Of a stretch of 64,000 nucleotides of DNA, positions 7,468 through 18,098 are shown one piece after another. Source of the stretch: Catellatospora citrea. Lineage in GTDB: Bacteria; Actinomycetota; Actinomycetes; Mycobacteriales; Micromonosporaceae. Within the stretch, counting starts at the first letter, position 1. The number at the start of each line of letters is the position of its first letter. The position numbers and the translations under genes are program-made. Below the pieces are notes generated by a model. It did not search any database. It saw nothing but the letters and a program-made list of their open reading frames with translations, and was not told where the DNA came from. The DNA is taken from assembly GCF_003610235.1 (NCBI RefSeq), contig NZ_RAPR01000001.1:7440001-7504000 (forward strand), written 5' to 3'.

Positions 7468-9033
7468 TCAGGGGCGGGCCGCGGGGGACCGCCGCCGGTC
7501 GGTGCACACCGGGGCCGCCATCACGGTCTGGTCGGCGCTGTACGCCAGCGTGACCGTGACGCAGTAGTCCCGGCCCGGGTCGAAGCCGGGCAGGGTGACC
7601 GTCTCCGTCCCGGCGGGCAGCGACTGCAGCGCGCGCATCGGCTGCCCCGCCGGGGCGGCCGACAGCACCACCGCCGCGGCCGCGCCGTCGGGGTAGGACC
7701 AGCTGATCCGCAGCCGGGTGCCCAGGTCGGCCACGGCCAGCCCGGTCACCGGCGGCGGCGCCGACGGGGCCGGGCTGCTCGGCGTGGCGGCGGGCGACGG
7801 CTCGGCCTGACCCGTGCCGCGTGCGCCGGCCAGGATGAACGTGCCCACCAGCGCCACGATCGCGACCACCGCCGCGACCACGGCCAGCGCCGCGGCCCCG
7901 CCCCCGCGCCGCCGCCGGGGCGGTGTCGTTCTCGGCGGTGCGAGCAGTCCCGGGGGAGGCGTCGTGGCGACCGGGTAGGCCGGGTCGACGGGCACATGGG
8001 GCCGGCCGGGCGCGAGGTACAGCGCGGGAATCGCCTGCCCGGTGCGCGCCGGGCCGGCTTCCCGGGTGGGGATGCCGTAGCCGGGCAGGCCGTCGAGGTC
8101 GGCGTCGTCGGGGTGCGGCGGCGTGCCCACCGGGCCGGACCGTGGGGCGCGTGCCTGCCGGGCCGGGTCGTCGTAGCGTTCGAAGATCTCGTCGTCGGGC
8201 CACTCGTCGGGCTCGGCGGTGCGCGGCGCGGGCTGGTGCGGGCCCGGGATGAGGTCCTCCGCGTGCGGGATCAGCACCGGCAGCACGCCCGGACCGGGGT
8301 CGTGGGCGCGCCCGGCCTCGTCGGCGGAGGGTGCGGCGCCGCAGCGGTGGTCGGTCTGCGTACGGGCCCGCACCGCCGCCTGCAACAGCCGGTGCACGTC
8401 GTCGTCCGCGGGCAGCGCGGCGGCCTGTTGCCGGGCCGTGGCCAGCAGGGCGTGCGCCTGGTCGAAGTCGCCGCAGTCGCGCCACATGGCCGCCAGCCGG
8501 ATGGTCATGCGCAGGTTGACCGGATGCCCGGGACCGTGCCGGGACAGGTGCGCCGCGAGCACCTCCGACAGCTGCCGGCGGCCGTCGGCGCAGCTGCCGC
8601 GCGCGTGCTCCACCCCCGCCGCGTCGGCGCGGGCGGACAGGGTCCGGTCGGCGTCGGGCCCGTCGGCCGCGGACAGGTCGCGGATCAGGTCGCGGTAGAG
8701 GTCCGCCGCGTGGTCGAGCGCGCCGGTGCGGTGCAGGCAGACGGCCAGCACCCCGAGGGCGTGCAGGGTGCGCCGGTCCAGGTCGCCGTGCAGGGCCTGG
8801 GCGGCGGTGTGGGCGTACGCCGCCCAGCTGCGCGCCGCGTGCGGCTCGCCCAGGTGCAGCAGCACTCCGGCGTACAGCGCGGCGGTGTCCGCCTCGGCCG
8901 GGTCGGCGTGCCGCGGTTCCTGGGGGGCGAGCGCGAGCTGTTCGCGCAGCAGTTGCTGGGCAGCCGGGAAGTCGAGCCGGCTCACCAGCTCGCGGGCACG
9001 CGCCAGCCGTCCCCCCTCAGGCATGGGACCCAT
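7468..9033 (-). CDS. TPR-like / transmembrane / fibronectin-III protein
   Basis: 521 residues in three parts. Residues ~1-230 are TPR-like helices (RARELVSRLDFPAAQQLLREQL, AADLYRDLIRDL, DFDQAHALLATARQQAA). A Pro-rich linker follows to ~370, then one membrane helix (AAALAVVAAVVAIVALVGTFIL, about 385-406) preceded by RRRRGGG, a cytoplasmic anchor. The C-terminal ~90 residues (PPVTGLAVADLGTRLRISWSYPDG ... DYCVTVTLAYS) form a fibronectin type III domain outside the membrane. So the TPR part lies in the cytoplasm and FnIII on the surface. Function unknown; such proteins often join regulatory complexes. ATG 9033 is taken; ATG 9024 is equally possible. Converges with the helical protein gene. Confidence 0.75.
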   Translation of the reverse strand: MGPMPEGGRLARARELVSRLDFPAAQQLLREQLALAPQEPRHADPAEADTAALYAGVLLHLGEPHAARSWAAYAHTAAQALHGDLDRRTLHALGVLAVCLHRTGALDHAADLYRDLIRDLSAADGPDADRTLSARADAAGVEHARGSCADGRRQLSEVLAAHLSRHGPGHPVNLRMTIRLAAMWRDCGDFDQAHALLATARQQAAALPADDDVHRLLQAAVRARTQTDHRCGAAPSADEAGRAHDPGPGVLPVLIPHAEDLIPGPHQPAPRTAEPDEWPDDEIFERYDDPARQARAPRSGPVGTPPHPDDADLDGLPGYGIPTREAGPARTGQAIPALYLAPGRPHVPVDPAYPVATTPPPGLLAPPRTTPPRRRRGGGAAALAVVAAVVAIVALVGTFILAGARGTGQAEPSPAATPSSPAPSAPPPVTGLAVADLGTRLRISWSYPDGAAAAVVLSAAPAGQPMRALQSLPAGTETVTLPGFDPGRDYCVTVTLAYSADQTVMAAPVCTDRRRSPAARP

Positions 9034-9088
9034 CGTGCCCGCATACGCACGATCTGTAAAACCCGCCGCCGTGCCCGTCAAGGTCATC

Positions 9089-9149
9089 CGACTTGCCGGG
9101 CACCTATGCGTATCTTGACCCCGCATTCGCCCACTTGCCAGGCAAGTCG
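9089..9149. repeat. Dispersed palindrome family C, copy 1 (61 bp)
   Basis: Ends CGACTTGCC and GGCAAGTCG are perfect inverted repeats; the left half continues GGGCACCTATGCGTATCTTG. Copy 2 at 61241-61301 has the same length and near-identical left half. It lies between divergently transcribed genes. Confidence 0.75.
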
Positions 9150-9244
9150 AGCGATCACGGTGCGGTCGACCGGGGCGGCGCGGGGACGGGGGCGGCGTTA
9201 GGGTGTGCCACTCGCGGTTGCGGGAGTGGGCGAAGGGTGCGGAG

Positions 9245-10078
9245 ATGGCGCGGGACGTCGCGGGGCTGACGGTGGCGGTGACCGGGGCGGCCCGGGGGAT
9301 CGGCATGGCGATCGCCACGCGGCTGGCTGGGGCCGGCGCCAACGTCGTGCTCGGCGACCGTGATGTGCCCGCGCTGACCCGGGCCGCCGCGGCGCTGCCC
9401 GGCAGCCTGCCGGTCGAGTTGGACGTCACCGACCAGGCGGGCATGGACGCGTTCCTGGACCGGGCCGAGGAGGCCTTCGGGCCGGTGGACGTGCTGGTGA
9501 ACAACGCGGGCGTGATGTGGGTCGGGCCGTTCGCGCAGGAGCCGGCGCAGGCCGCGCGGCGGCAGTTCGACGTGAACGTGCACGGGGTGCGGCACGGGTT
9601 CCTGGCCGCCGCGCCGCGGATGCGGGCCCGCGGTCGCGGGCAGATCGTCATCATCGCCTCGGCGGCGAGCCGGATCAGCCCGCCCGGCGAGGCCACCTAC
9701 GCCGCGACCAAGCACGCGGTGTACGGGTACGCCGCCGCCGTCCGCCACGAGCTGCGCGGCACGGGTGTGCAGGTCAGCCTGGTCATGCCGGCGGTGGTGG
9801 AGACCGAGCTGGCCGCCGGGACCAGCCACGGCGGCGTGCCTAGGCTGCGCCCGGAGACCGTCGCCGCGGCGGTGGAGCGGGTGATCAGGCGTCCCCGGTT
9901 CGAGGTGTTCGTGCCGGGCCGGCTGGACCCGCTGACCCGGTTGCTGGCGCTGCTGCCGCAGTCCGGCCGGGACCTGGCCTACCGCCTGCTGGTGCCGGAC
10001 CAGGTGGCGCTCGGCGACGGCGCGGCCCGGGCGGCGTACCAGCGGGACGCGGGACTGTCCGAAGCGGACGGCCAATAG
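9245..10078 (+). CDS. Short-chain dehydrogenase/reductase (SDR)
   Basis: 277-residue classical SDR. Rossmann glycine motif TGAARGIG near residue 13, NNAGV near residue 88, catalytic Ser in SAASRIS and the YAATK catalytic Tyr/Lys pair (YxxxK). An NAD(P)-dependent alcohol/ketone oxidoreductase; substrate unknown. The C-terminal extension (RPRFEVFVPGRLDPLTRLLALLP) resembles SDRs that associate with membranes or act on lipids. The ATG at 9245 is chosen (GAAGGG upstream); the ORF is open back to 9203. Monocistronic, followed by an A+T-richer promoter region for the SGNH hydrolase. Confidence 0.88.
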   Translation: MARDVAGLTVAVTGAARGIGMAIATRLAGAGANVVLGDRDVPALTRAAAALPGSLPVELDVTDQAGMDAFLDRAEEAFGPVDVLVNNAGVMWVGPFAQEPAQAARRQFDVNVHGVRHGFLAAAPRMRARGRGQIVIIASAASRISPPGEATYAATKHAVYGYAAAVRHELRGTGVQVSLVMPAVVETELAAGTSHGGVPRLRPETVAAAVERVIRRPRFEVFVPGRLDPLTRLLALLPQSGRDLAYRLLVPDQVALGDGAARAAYQRDAGLSEADGQ

Positions 10079-10091
10079 GGATTCCGGGTCT

Positions 10092-10107
10092 TGTGACCTA
10101 GGCCACA
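10092..10107 (+). promoter_or_regulatory. Crp-like palindrome TGTGACCTAGGCCACA
   Basis: Matches the Crp consensus TGTGA-N6-TCACA at 9 of 10 positions, about 90 bases upstream of the SGNH hydrolase start. Binding is inference. Confidence 0.45.
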
Positions 10108-10195
10108 CGGACATTACCCTTCGGTAACCGCGTGCCCGCGCGGTGGTTCGTACCCCCTTATCCGCGTTTTCCGTATCCCCGGAAGGCAGGCTCCC

Positions 10196-11020
10196 ATGCG
10201 TCTCGCGCGTCCGTCCCTCGCGCTCGCCGCTGCCCTGGCCGCGGTCGTCCTGTCGGCGAACCCGGCAGCAGCCGCAGGTCCCATCCCCAACTCCATGGCC
10301 AGCATGGGTGACTCGATCACCCGAGGCTTCAACGCCTGCGGCTGGTACGTCGACTGCACCGCCCGCTCGTTCAGCACCGGCAGCTACGCCTCGGTCAACA
10401 GCCACTACCGGCGCATCCTGGCCAAGAACAGCGCCGTCAACGGCCGCAACTACAACGACGCCAAGAGCGGCGCGAAGGCCGCCGACATGCCCGGCCAGGC
10501 CAGCACCGTGGCCGGGCGCAACGTCGACTACGTGACCATGCTGATCGGCGCGAACGACGCCTGCACCGGCTCCGAGTCGGCCATGACCTCGGTGGCCGCG
10601 TTCCGGGCGTCCATCGACACCGCGCTGAACACGATCAAGACGCGCCTGCCCGCCGCGCGGGTGGCCGTGATCTCCATTCCCGACGTCAAGCGGCTGTGGG
10701 AGGTCGGCAAGGGCTCGTCGTCGGCCCGCAACACCTGGTCGCTGTTCGGCATCTGCCAGTCGCTGCTGGCCAACCCGACCTCGACGGCGCAGGCCGATGT
10801 GGACCGCCGCGACCGGGTGCGGCAGCGGGTCGTCGACTTCAACGCCCAGCTCGCGCAGGCGTGCGCGGCCTACGGCGCCAACTGCGACTTCGACGACAAC
10901 GCGGTGTTCAACTACCCGTTCGCGCTGTCGCAGGTGAGCACGTGGGACTACTTCCACCCGAACACGGCCGGGCAGACGGTGCTGGCCCAGATCTCGTACG
11001 CCGCCGGCCACAACTGGTGA
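10196..11020 (+). CDS. Secreted SGNH/GDSL-type lipase-esterase
   Basis: 274 residues with a signal peptide (LARPSLALAAALAAVVLSANPAAA). Block I SMGDSITRG holds the catalytic Ser at residue 40; block III is IGANDAC; block V, WDYFHPN, supplies Asp251 and His254. Cysteines (CGWYVDC, CTG, C...ANC) suggest disulfides, as in secreted streptomycete SGNH lipases of about 260-280 residues. Acts outside the cell on ester substrates (lipids or acetylated polymers). Preceded by GGAAGG and a Crp-like site; followed by a hairpin. Its place between an amidase and a chitinase suggests a secreted-hydrolase neighbourhood. Confidence 0.9.
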   Translation: MRLARPSLALAAALAAVVLSANPAAAAGPIPNSMASMGDSITRGFNACGWYVDCTARSFSTGSYASVNSHYRRILAKNSAVNGRNYNDAKSGAKAADMPGQASTVAGRNVDYVTMLIGANDACTGSESAMTSVAAFRASIDTALNTIKTRLPAARVAVISIPDVKRLWEVGKGSSSARNTWSLFGICQSLLANPTSTAQADVDRRDRVRQRVVDFNAQLAQACAAYGANCDFDDNAVFNYPFALSQVSTWDYFHPNTAGQTVLAQISYAAGHNW

Positions 11021-11033
11021 GCTGATCGGACCG

Positions 11034-11061
11034 GGGGCGCTCCGCGGGGTTGGGGCGCCCC
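11034..11061 (+). terminator. Hairpin terminator after the SGNH hydrolase
   Basis: GGGGCGC / GCGCCCC stem with a 14-base loop followed by TTCTC. Confidence 0.6.
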
Positions 11062-11079
11062 TTCTCGCATGCCAGAATC

Positions 11080-11125
11080 GACAACACTCTTTACTGTTAA
11101 CCGTCTTTAAATTAGTGTGGCATTC
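11080..11125 (+). promoter_or_regulatory. A+T-rich promoter region of the chitinase gene
   Basis: One of the few A+T-rich stretches in the window (CTTTACTGTTAACCGTCTTT, then AAATTAG). It probably holds the promoter; a -10 cannot be assigned with certainty. No direct-repeat chitin box could be identified by eye. Confidence 0.35.
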
Positions 11126-11225
11126 AAGCTCATGAGCGTATGACCGTCCCACCGCTCGCCGTCGGGCGACGTGCTCCCCGCAGCCGTCGCCCGCCGCGCG
11201 CTACTTCGGAAAGGACCACCGCCTC

Positions 11226-12800
11226 ATGAGAAGGTCCCTGCGGGCCGGGCTCGCCACGCTCGGCGTGGCGCTGCTGGCCGGCGCACTCTCCCTCGTCGCG
11301 TCGTCGCCGGCCCACGCCGCGACCGCGACGTTCACCAAGGTCTCCAGCTGGGGCACCGGCTACGAGGGCAAGTTCACCGTCACCAACAACACCTCCTCGA
11401 CCATCACCAGCTGGAACGTCCAGTTCGACCTGCCCTCCGGCACCACCATGGGCGTGTTCTGGGACGCCGCGGTGACCACCTCCGGCCAGCACGTGACCGC
11501 CAACAACGTGGGCTGGAACGGCACCCTCGGCCCCGGCGCGTCGACCAGCTTCGGCTTCAACGCCAACGGCTCGGGCAACCCGACCAACTGCACCGTCAAC
11601 GGCGCGAGCTGCGGCGGCGGCACGCCGCCGAGTTCCCCGCCGCCCGCGGGCGTGCCCGGCAAGCCCGGCAACCCGTCGGTCACCTCGGTCACCAACAGCT
11701 CGATCTCGCTGAGCTGGGGCGCGTCGACCGGCACCGTCACCGGCTACCGGGTGTACGAGGGCAGCACCGTGCGCGCCACCGTCACCGGCACCTCCGCCAC
11801 GCACAGCGGTCTGGGCACCTGCACCGCGCACACGTACACCGTGAAGGCGTACAACAACGTCGGTGAGTCCGTGGCCGGCAACGCCGTCAGCGCCACCACG
11901 ACCGGCTGCCCGACCTCGAACTTCAAGGGCGCCGCACCGTACTACTACGTCGGCTGGGGCAACCCGCCCGCGCCCGCCACGGTCATGAGCGCCACCGGCA
12001 TCAAGTGGTTCACCATGGCGTTCATCCTGTCCGGCGGCGGCTGCACGCCGGCCTGGGACGGCAGCCGTCCGCTGACCGGCGGGGCCGACCAGAGCACCAT
12101 CAACGCGATCCGGGCCGCGGGCGGCGAGGTCGTGCCGTCGATCGGCGGCTGGAGCGGCAACAAGCTCGGCCCGAACTGCTCCTCGGCGGCCGCGCTGGCC
12201 GGGGCGTACCAGCAGGTCATCAACGCGTACAACCTCAAGGCGATCGACGTCGACATCGAGAACACCGACGAGTTCGAGAACGAGGTCGTGCAGGACCGCA
12301 TCCTGGGCGCGCTGAAGATCGTCAAGCAGAACAACCCCGGCATCAAGACGATCATCACGTTCGGCACCACGACCACCGGCCCGAGCTGGTGGGGCACCCG
12401 CCTGATCAACCAGGCGGCGGCGCTGGGCGCGAACATCGACATCTTCACGATCATGCCGTTCGACTTCGGCGGCGGCGCGAACATGTACCAGAACACGGTC
12501 AACGCGGCGGTCGGCCTGCGCAACGCGCTGAAGACGGCGTTCGGCTGGAACGACGCCACGGCCAACGCCCACCTGGGCATCTCCGGCATGAACGGCCTGT
12601 CCGACCAGCAGGAGCTGACCAGCACGGCGACCTGGACCCAGATCCGGGACTGGGCCAACACCAACGCGATCGCCCGGCTCTCGTTCTGGTCGGTCAACCG
12701 CGACCGCGGCTGCGCCGGCGGCGGCGTCCAGTCGGCCTGCAGCGGCATCGCCCAGCCCGACTGGGAGTTCACCCGTATCACCGCGGGCTTCACCCGCTGA
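11226..12800 (+). CDS. Secreted chitinase: CBM2 - FnIII - GH18
   Basis: 524 residues. Signal peptide to about residue 33 (AHA-ATA). Residues ~34-130 form a CBM2 cellulose/chitin-binding domain (FTVTNNTSSTITSWNVQFDL, conserved surface Trp), joined by a short Pro/Gly linker to a fibronectin III domain (~140-222) and a GH18 catalytic domain (~235-520). The GH18 motif reads AIDVDIEN: Asp341, Asp343 and the catalytic acid Glu345. VGWGNPP at the barrel start and MPFDFGGG near the end are typical of ChiD/ChiC-like bacterial chitinases. It hydrolyses chitin outside the cell. Start at ATG 11226 after GGAAAGGACC. Monocistronic, with an A+T-rich promoter and a perfect 28-bp palindrome downstream. Confidence 0.95.
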   Translation: MRRSLRAGLATLGVALLAGALSLVASSPAHAATATFTKVSSWGTGYEGKFTVTNNTSSTITSWNVQFDLPSGTTMGVFWDAAVTTSGQHVTANNVGWNGTLGPGASTSFGFNANGSGNPTNCTVNGASCGGGTPPSSPPPAGVPGKPGNPSVTSVTNSSISLSWGASTGTVTGYRVYEGSTVRATVTGTSATHSGLGTCTAHTYTVKAYNNVGESVAGNAVSATTTGCPTSNFKGAAPYYYVGWGNPPAPATVMSATGIKWFTMAFILSGGGCTPAWDGSRPLTGGADQSTINAIRAAGGEVVPSIGGWSGNKLGPNCSSAAALAGAYQQVINAYNLKAIDVDIENTDEFENEVVQDRILGALKIVKQNNPGIKTIITFGTTTTGPSWWGTRLINQAAALGANIDIFTIMPFDFGGGANMYQNTVNAAVGLRNALKTAFGWNDATANAHLGISGMNGLSDQQELTSTATWTQIRDWANTNAIARLSFWSVNRDRGCAGGGVQSACSGIAQPDWEFTRITAGFTR

Positions 12801-12868
12801 CCCGAACCCCCGGCCCGCGGCCATCCCCCGATGCGCGGGCCGGGCCCCGCCCCGCCCCCGCCCCTCAT

Positions 12869-12931
12869 CGCAACTCTTAAAGACCCGCGGCCTCGGGAGT
12901 CCTCCGAGGCCGCGGGTCTTTAAGAGTTGCG
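12869..12931. terminator. Perfect 28-bp palindrome after the chitinase gene
   Basis: Two perfectly complementary 28-base arms (12869-12896 and 12904-12931) around the loop GAGTCCT. Probably a strong terminator that also insulates the following MFS gene, whose -10 box begins 40 bases later. Confidence 0.8.
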
Positions 12932-12973
12932 GACCGGGAGGAACCGGGTTTGTGGGGTGAAGCGCGCGTTTAG

Positions 12974-15031
<2,058 letters not shown>

Positions 15032-15181
15032 GGCGCCAGTAGTCCTGCGGCGGATGCGAGCCACCGGCCGGGCGAGGTTCGCACCGCGGTGCGTGAAAAC
15101 GGCGTTGCCGAAGTGTGAACCGCGTCCGACCCTCGGGATGATCATCGCCAGACGGGGTGATCGCATGTCACGCTGGTGACC

Positions 15182-15646
15182 ATGGACATGACCGGGCTGA
15201 TCGCCGGAGGCGTGGCGCTGCTCGCCGCCTCCGCGTACGGCGTGGTCCACCGCCGCCGGGCGGGTAGGGTTCGCGCCGTGCCCGCCGCCACCGACCCCGT
15301 GCCGCCCCTGCAGGCCGACCTGCTCACCGACCTGGGCGTGCCGCCGGGTCAGGTCACCCTGCTGCAGTTCTCGTCGGCGTTCTGCGCGCCGTGCCGGACC
15401 ACCCGCGTCGTCTGCGCCGAGGCCGCCCGCACCACGCCCGGCGTGGCCCACGTCGAGGTCGACGCGGAGAGCCGCCTGGACGCGGTCCGTGCCCTGGACA
15501 TCTGGAAGACCCCCACCGTGCTGATCGTCGACGCGCACGGCCGCATCGCGGGCCGGGCCCAGGGCGCGCCGACCCGCGCCCAGGTGCTGGCCGCCGTCGC
15601 GCCGTTGCTGCCCGCCGCGGCCGAGCTGACCGAGGAGAAGGCATGA
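15182..15646 (+). CDS. Membrane-anchored thioredoxin-like protein (CAPC)
   Basis: 154 residues: one N-terminal membrane helix (LIAGGVALLAASAYGVV) followed by RRRAGR, then a thioredoxin fold with active site CAPC (Cys68, Cys71) instead of CGPC and the cis-Pro loop KTPTVLIVD. Basic residues just after the helix suggest the thioredoxin domain is cytoplasmic, though export cannot be excluded. Thiol-disulfide exchange is expected. ATG 15182 is taken; GTG 15176 is in frame. Its stop overlaps the ATG of the DUF4395 gene (ATGA), so the two are coupled and probably work together. Confidence 0.85.
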   Translation: MDMTGLIAGGVALLAASAYGVVHRRRAGRVRAVPAATDPVPPLQADLLTDLGVPPGQVTLLQFSSAFCAPCRTTRVVCAEAARTTPGVAHVEVDAESRLDAVRALDIWKTPTVLIVDAHGRIAGRAQGAPTRAQVLAAVAPLLPAAAELTEEKA

Positions 15647-16074
15647 CCGACCCCCGTGGCCCCCGGTTCGCGGCGGCCGTCACCACCGTGGTGATGGTGG
15701 CCGTGCTGCTCACCGGCTCCGGCTGGCTGGCCCTGGCGCAGGCGGCGGTGTTCGCGCTGACCGCGGCGCAGCCCCGCCTCGGCCCGTACGGACTGATCTA
15801 CCGCACCCTGCTCGCCCCGCGCCTCGGCAAGCCCGCCGAGCTGGAGCCGCTGGCCCCGGTGCGCTTCGCGCAGGCGGTCGGCTTCGTCTTCGCCGCCGTG
15901 GCGACCCTGGGCTACCTGTTCGGCTCGCCGCTGACCGGGGCGATCGCCGCCTCGTTCGCGCTCGCGGCCGCGTTCCTCAACGCCGCCTTCGGCCTGTGCC
16001 TGGGCTGCGAGCTGTTCCTGGCGTACCGCCGCCTGACCGGCCGCCCCCTGGCCGCCCGCGTCCCGGCCTCCTGA
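15643..16074 (+). CDS. DUF4395 integral membrane protein
   Basis: 143-residue protein with four predicted membrane segments and the family motif CLGCELFLAYRR near the C-terminus. DUF4395 proteins are regularly coded next to thioredoxin-like or rhodanese proteins in actinobacteria, and the conserved CxxC-like pair hints at redox or sulfur handling in the membrane. ATGA overlap with the upstream thioredoxin-like gene. The exact reaction is not known. Confidence 0.85.
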   Translation: MTDPRGPRFAAAVTTVVMVAVLLTGSGWLALAQAAVFALTAAQPRLGPYGLIYRTLLAPRLGKPAELEPLAPVRFAQAVGFVFAAVATLGYLFGSPLTGAIAASFALAAAFLNAAFGLCLGCELFLAYRRLTGRPLAARVPAS

Positions 16075-16142
16075 TCCCGGCTCCCGTCGGACCCCTCTGC
16101 TAGAACGGCGGGGATGTCCGGGCACGGCGAAGGAGTGGGCTG

Positions 16143-16592
16143 ATGGCGACACGGATCCAGGTGACGATCGACTGCGCGGACCCGGGACGGCTGGTGGAGT
16201 TCTGGGCGCTCGCGCTGCACTATCGGCCGCAGCAGCCGCCGGACGGGCACCCCACCTGGCGCTCGTACTGGCTCAGCAAGGGCATCCCGGAGGAGGAGCT
16301 GGAGGGCGCCGACGAACTCGACTCGATCGAGGACCCGGACGGCGTCGGGCCGCGCTTCTGGTTCCAGCAGGTGCCGGAGTCGAAGGCGGGCAAGAACCGC
16401 CTGCACCTGGACCTGGCGGTCAGCGGCGGTCGCAGCGTCCCGCTGGAGATCCGCCGCGAGCGCGTCGCGGCCGAGGCCGAGCGCCTCATCGCGGCCGGCG
16501 CCACCCGCCTGCGGGTGCTGCACACCGAGGGCGCCGACCACTACGGCGAGGTCATGCAGGACCCCGAGGGCAACGAGTTCTGCCTGCACTGA
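16143..16592 (+). CDS. VOC/glyoxalase-like protein
   Basis: 149-residue single-chain VOC-superfamily protein of the Glyoxalase_6 type common in actinobacteria: QVTIDCADPGRLVEFWALAL at the start, RLHLDLAV in the middle and QDPEGNEFCLH at the end. The His in LHLDL and Glu in GNEF are the usual metal-binding positions. Substrate unknown; such proteins range from dioxygenases to antibiotic-binding proteins. Start ATG 16143 with GAAGGAG upstream. Single gene. Confidence 0.85.
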   Translation: MATRIQVTIDCADPGRLVEFWALALHYRPQQPPDGHPTWRSYWLSKGIPEEELEGADELDSIEDPDGVGPRFWFQQVPESKAGKNRLHLDLAVSGGRSVPLEIRRERVAAEAERLIAAGATRLRVLHTEGADHYGEVMQDPEGNEFCLH

Positions 16593-16645
16593 CCGATCGC
16601 GCGGCGGGCCGCTCCAGCGGGACAGCGCCATCGCGGGAGGCGCAC

Positions 16646-16651
16646 TATGCT
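16646..16651 (+). promoter_or_regulatory. -10 box TATGCT of the MFS gene (leaderless)
   Basis: TATGCT ends 6 bases before the ATG at 16658; no Shine-Dalgarno. Confidence 0.5.
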
Positions 16652-16657
16652 CCCGCG

Positions 16658-17926
16658 ATGATTCTCTCCGAGCAGGAGACACCCCGTGCCGTGAGCCTGT
16701 GGCGCGACGGCGACTTCGTCCGGCTGTGGGCGGCCCGGGTGGTCTCGGTGGCCGGCTCCGCGGTCACCGCGGTGGCGCTGCCCGCGCTGGTGTACGCCCA
16801 GACGCAGTCCCCGGTCCTGACCTCCTTGCTGGCCGCGGCCTCGGCGGCGCCGTACCTCGTGTTCGGACTGTTCGCCGGGGCCATGGCCGACCGGACCGAC
16901 CGCCGGCGGCTCATGGTGTGGACGGATCTGGCCCGGGGCGCGCTGCTGGCCACCGTGCCGCTCGTCGCGCTGGTCGCCGAACCCGCCTGGTGGCACCTGC
17001 TGGCGGTCGCCTGGCTGGTGGCCAGCGTCGGGGTGTGGTTCGACGCGGCGAGCTTCGGCGCGCTGCCCACCCTCGTGCGGGCCGAACAGCTGGTGGAGGC
17101 CAACAGCCGGGTGTGGTCGGCGAGCACGGCCGCCCAGATCGCCATGCCCGCGCTGGCGGGCCTGATGATCGCGTCGATCGGGGCCGGCGCGTCGATCGCC
17201 GTGGACGCGGTCAGCTTCGCCGTGGCGGCGGCGCTGGTGTACGCCATCGGCCGACCGCTCAACCTGCCCCGTGACGCCGCTGAGCGGTCCCGCCGCAGCC
17301 TGCTGGCCGACGTGCGGGAGGGGCTACGGTTCCTGTTCACGGAGCCGACCATCAGGCTGTTCACCGCGCTCGGGGTGAGCAGCGCGTTCAGCGGCGGTGC
17401 GCTGATCGGCCTGCTGGTCGTGTACGCGGACCGGCGGTTCGGCATCGGCCAGAGTGACAGCAGGCTCGGCCTGATGTTCGCGGCCGGCGGCGTCGGCGCG
17501 CTGCTGGCCACCCTGCTGCTGCCCCGGCTGTCGCGGCGGTTCGCCCCGCAGCCGCTGACCTTGGTCGGCATGGCCGCGGGCGCCGTGGTGCTGGTCGGGC
17601 TGGCGTTCGCGCCGAGCTGGCCGGTGGGCGTGGCGCTGCTGGCCGCGTGGGGCGTCGCGTCGATGTTCGTCATCGTCAACGGCATCAGCGTCCGGCAGGC
17701 GCTGACGCCCGAGCACCTGCAGGGCCGCGTGAACGTCGTCGGCCGCATGCTCACCTTCGGCGTCGGCCAGCCGCTCGGCGCGGTCGCAGCCGGGCTGCTC
17801 GCCGAGCGGCTGTCCGTGCCGGCGACACTGCTGCTGTGCGCGATTCCCCTGGTCGTCGCCGTGGCACCTGGCCTAGCCGCCGCTCGCCGCCAAACGTCCG
17901 ACGGCGTCCGACGATCCGCGGCCTGA
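16658..17926 (+). CDS. 12-TM MFS exporter (EntS/MefA-like)
   Basis: 422-residue major facilitator with about 12 membrane helices. The opening SLWRDGDFVRLWAARVVSVAGSAVTAVALP and loop MADRTDRRRLMVWTDL are typical of the MFS_3/enterobactin-exporter and macrolide-efflux group. Likely exports siderophores, drugs or other small molecules; no biosynthetic genes nearby narrow this down. Leaderless start at ATG 16658. It converges with the FHA-ABC transporter across a long palindrome. Confidence 0.88.
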   Translation: MILSEQETPRAVSLWRDGDFVRLWAARVVSVAGSAVTAVALPALVYAQTQSPVLTSLLAAASAAPYLVFGLFAGAMADRTDRRRLMVWTDLARGALLATVPLVALVAEPAWWHLLAVAWLVASVGVWFDAASFGALPTLVRAEQLVEANSRVWSASTAAQIAMPALAGLMIASIGAGASIAVDAVSFAVAAALVYAIGRPLNLPRDAAERSRRSLLADVREGLRFLFTEPTIRLFTALGVSSAFSGGALIGLLVVYADRRFGIGQSDSRLGLMFAAGGVGALLATLLLPRLSRRFAPQPLTLVGMAAGAVVLVGLAFAPSWPVGVALLAAWGVASMFVIVNGISVRQALTPEHLQGRVNVVGRMLTFGVGQPLGAVAAGLLAERLSVPATLLLCAIPLVVAVAPGLAAARRQTSDGVRRSAA

Positions 17927-17949
17927 CCTGATCGTCGCCAGCCGCCCAT

Positions 17950-18011
17950 GATCTGTCTTTGTGGACGTTGGACGTCGCTCTGACGACGTCCAGCGTCCAC
18001 AAGAACAGATC
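17950..18011. repeat. Long imperfect palindrome between convergent genes
   Basis: Two ~28-base arms (17950-17977 and 17984-18011) pair with two or three mismatches; ends are GATCTGT / ACAGATC. Likely a bidirectional terminator; same style as the hairpin at 1483-1549. Confidence 0.7.
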
Positions 18012-18098
18012 TTCACCCCGGGGTGGCTGGGCCGGAGACGGGCGGAGCCCCGGCCCTGCCAGGTGACGGCGGGGACGGGGCTCCGGGGGTCGGACCGG

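Noticed and set aside
15166..15179. GTCAC-N4-GTGAC dyad at the start of the thioredoxin-like gene
   Set aside because: Half-sites are in the reverse order to the Crp consensus and spacing differs; probably chance.
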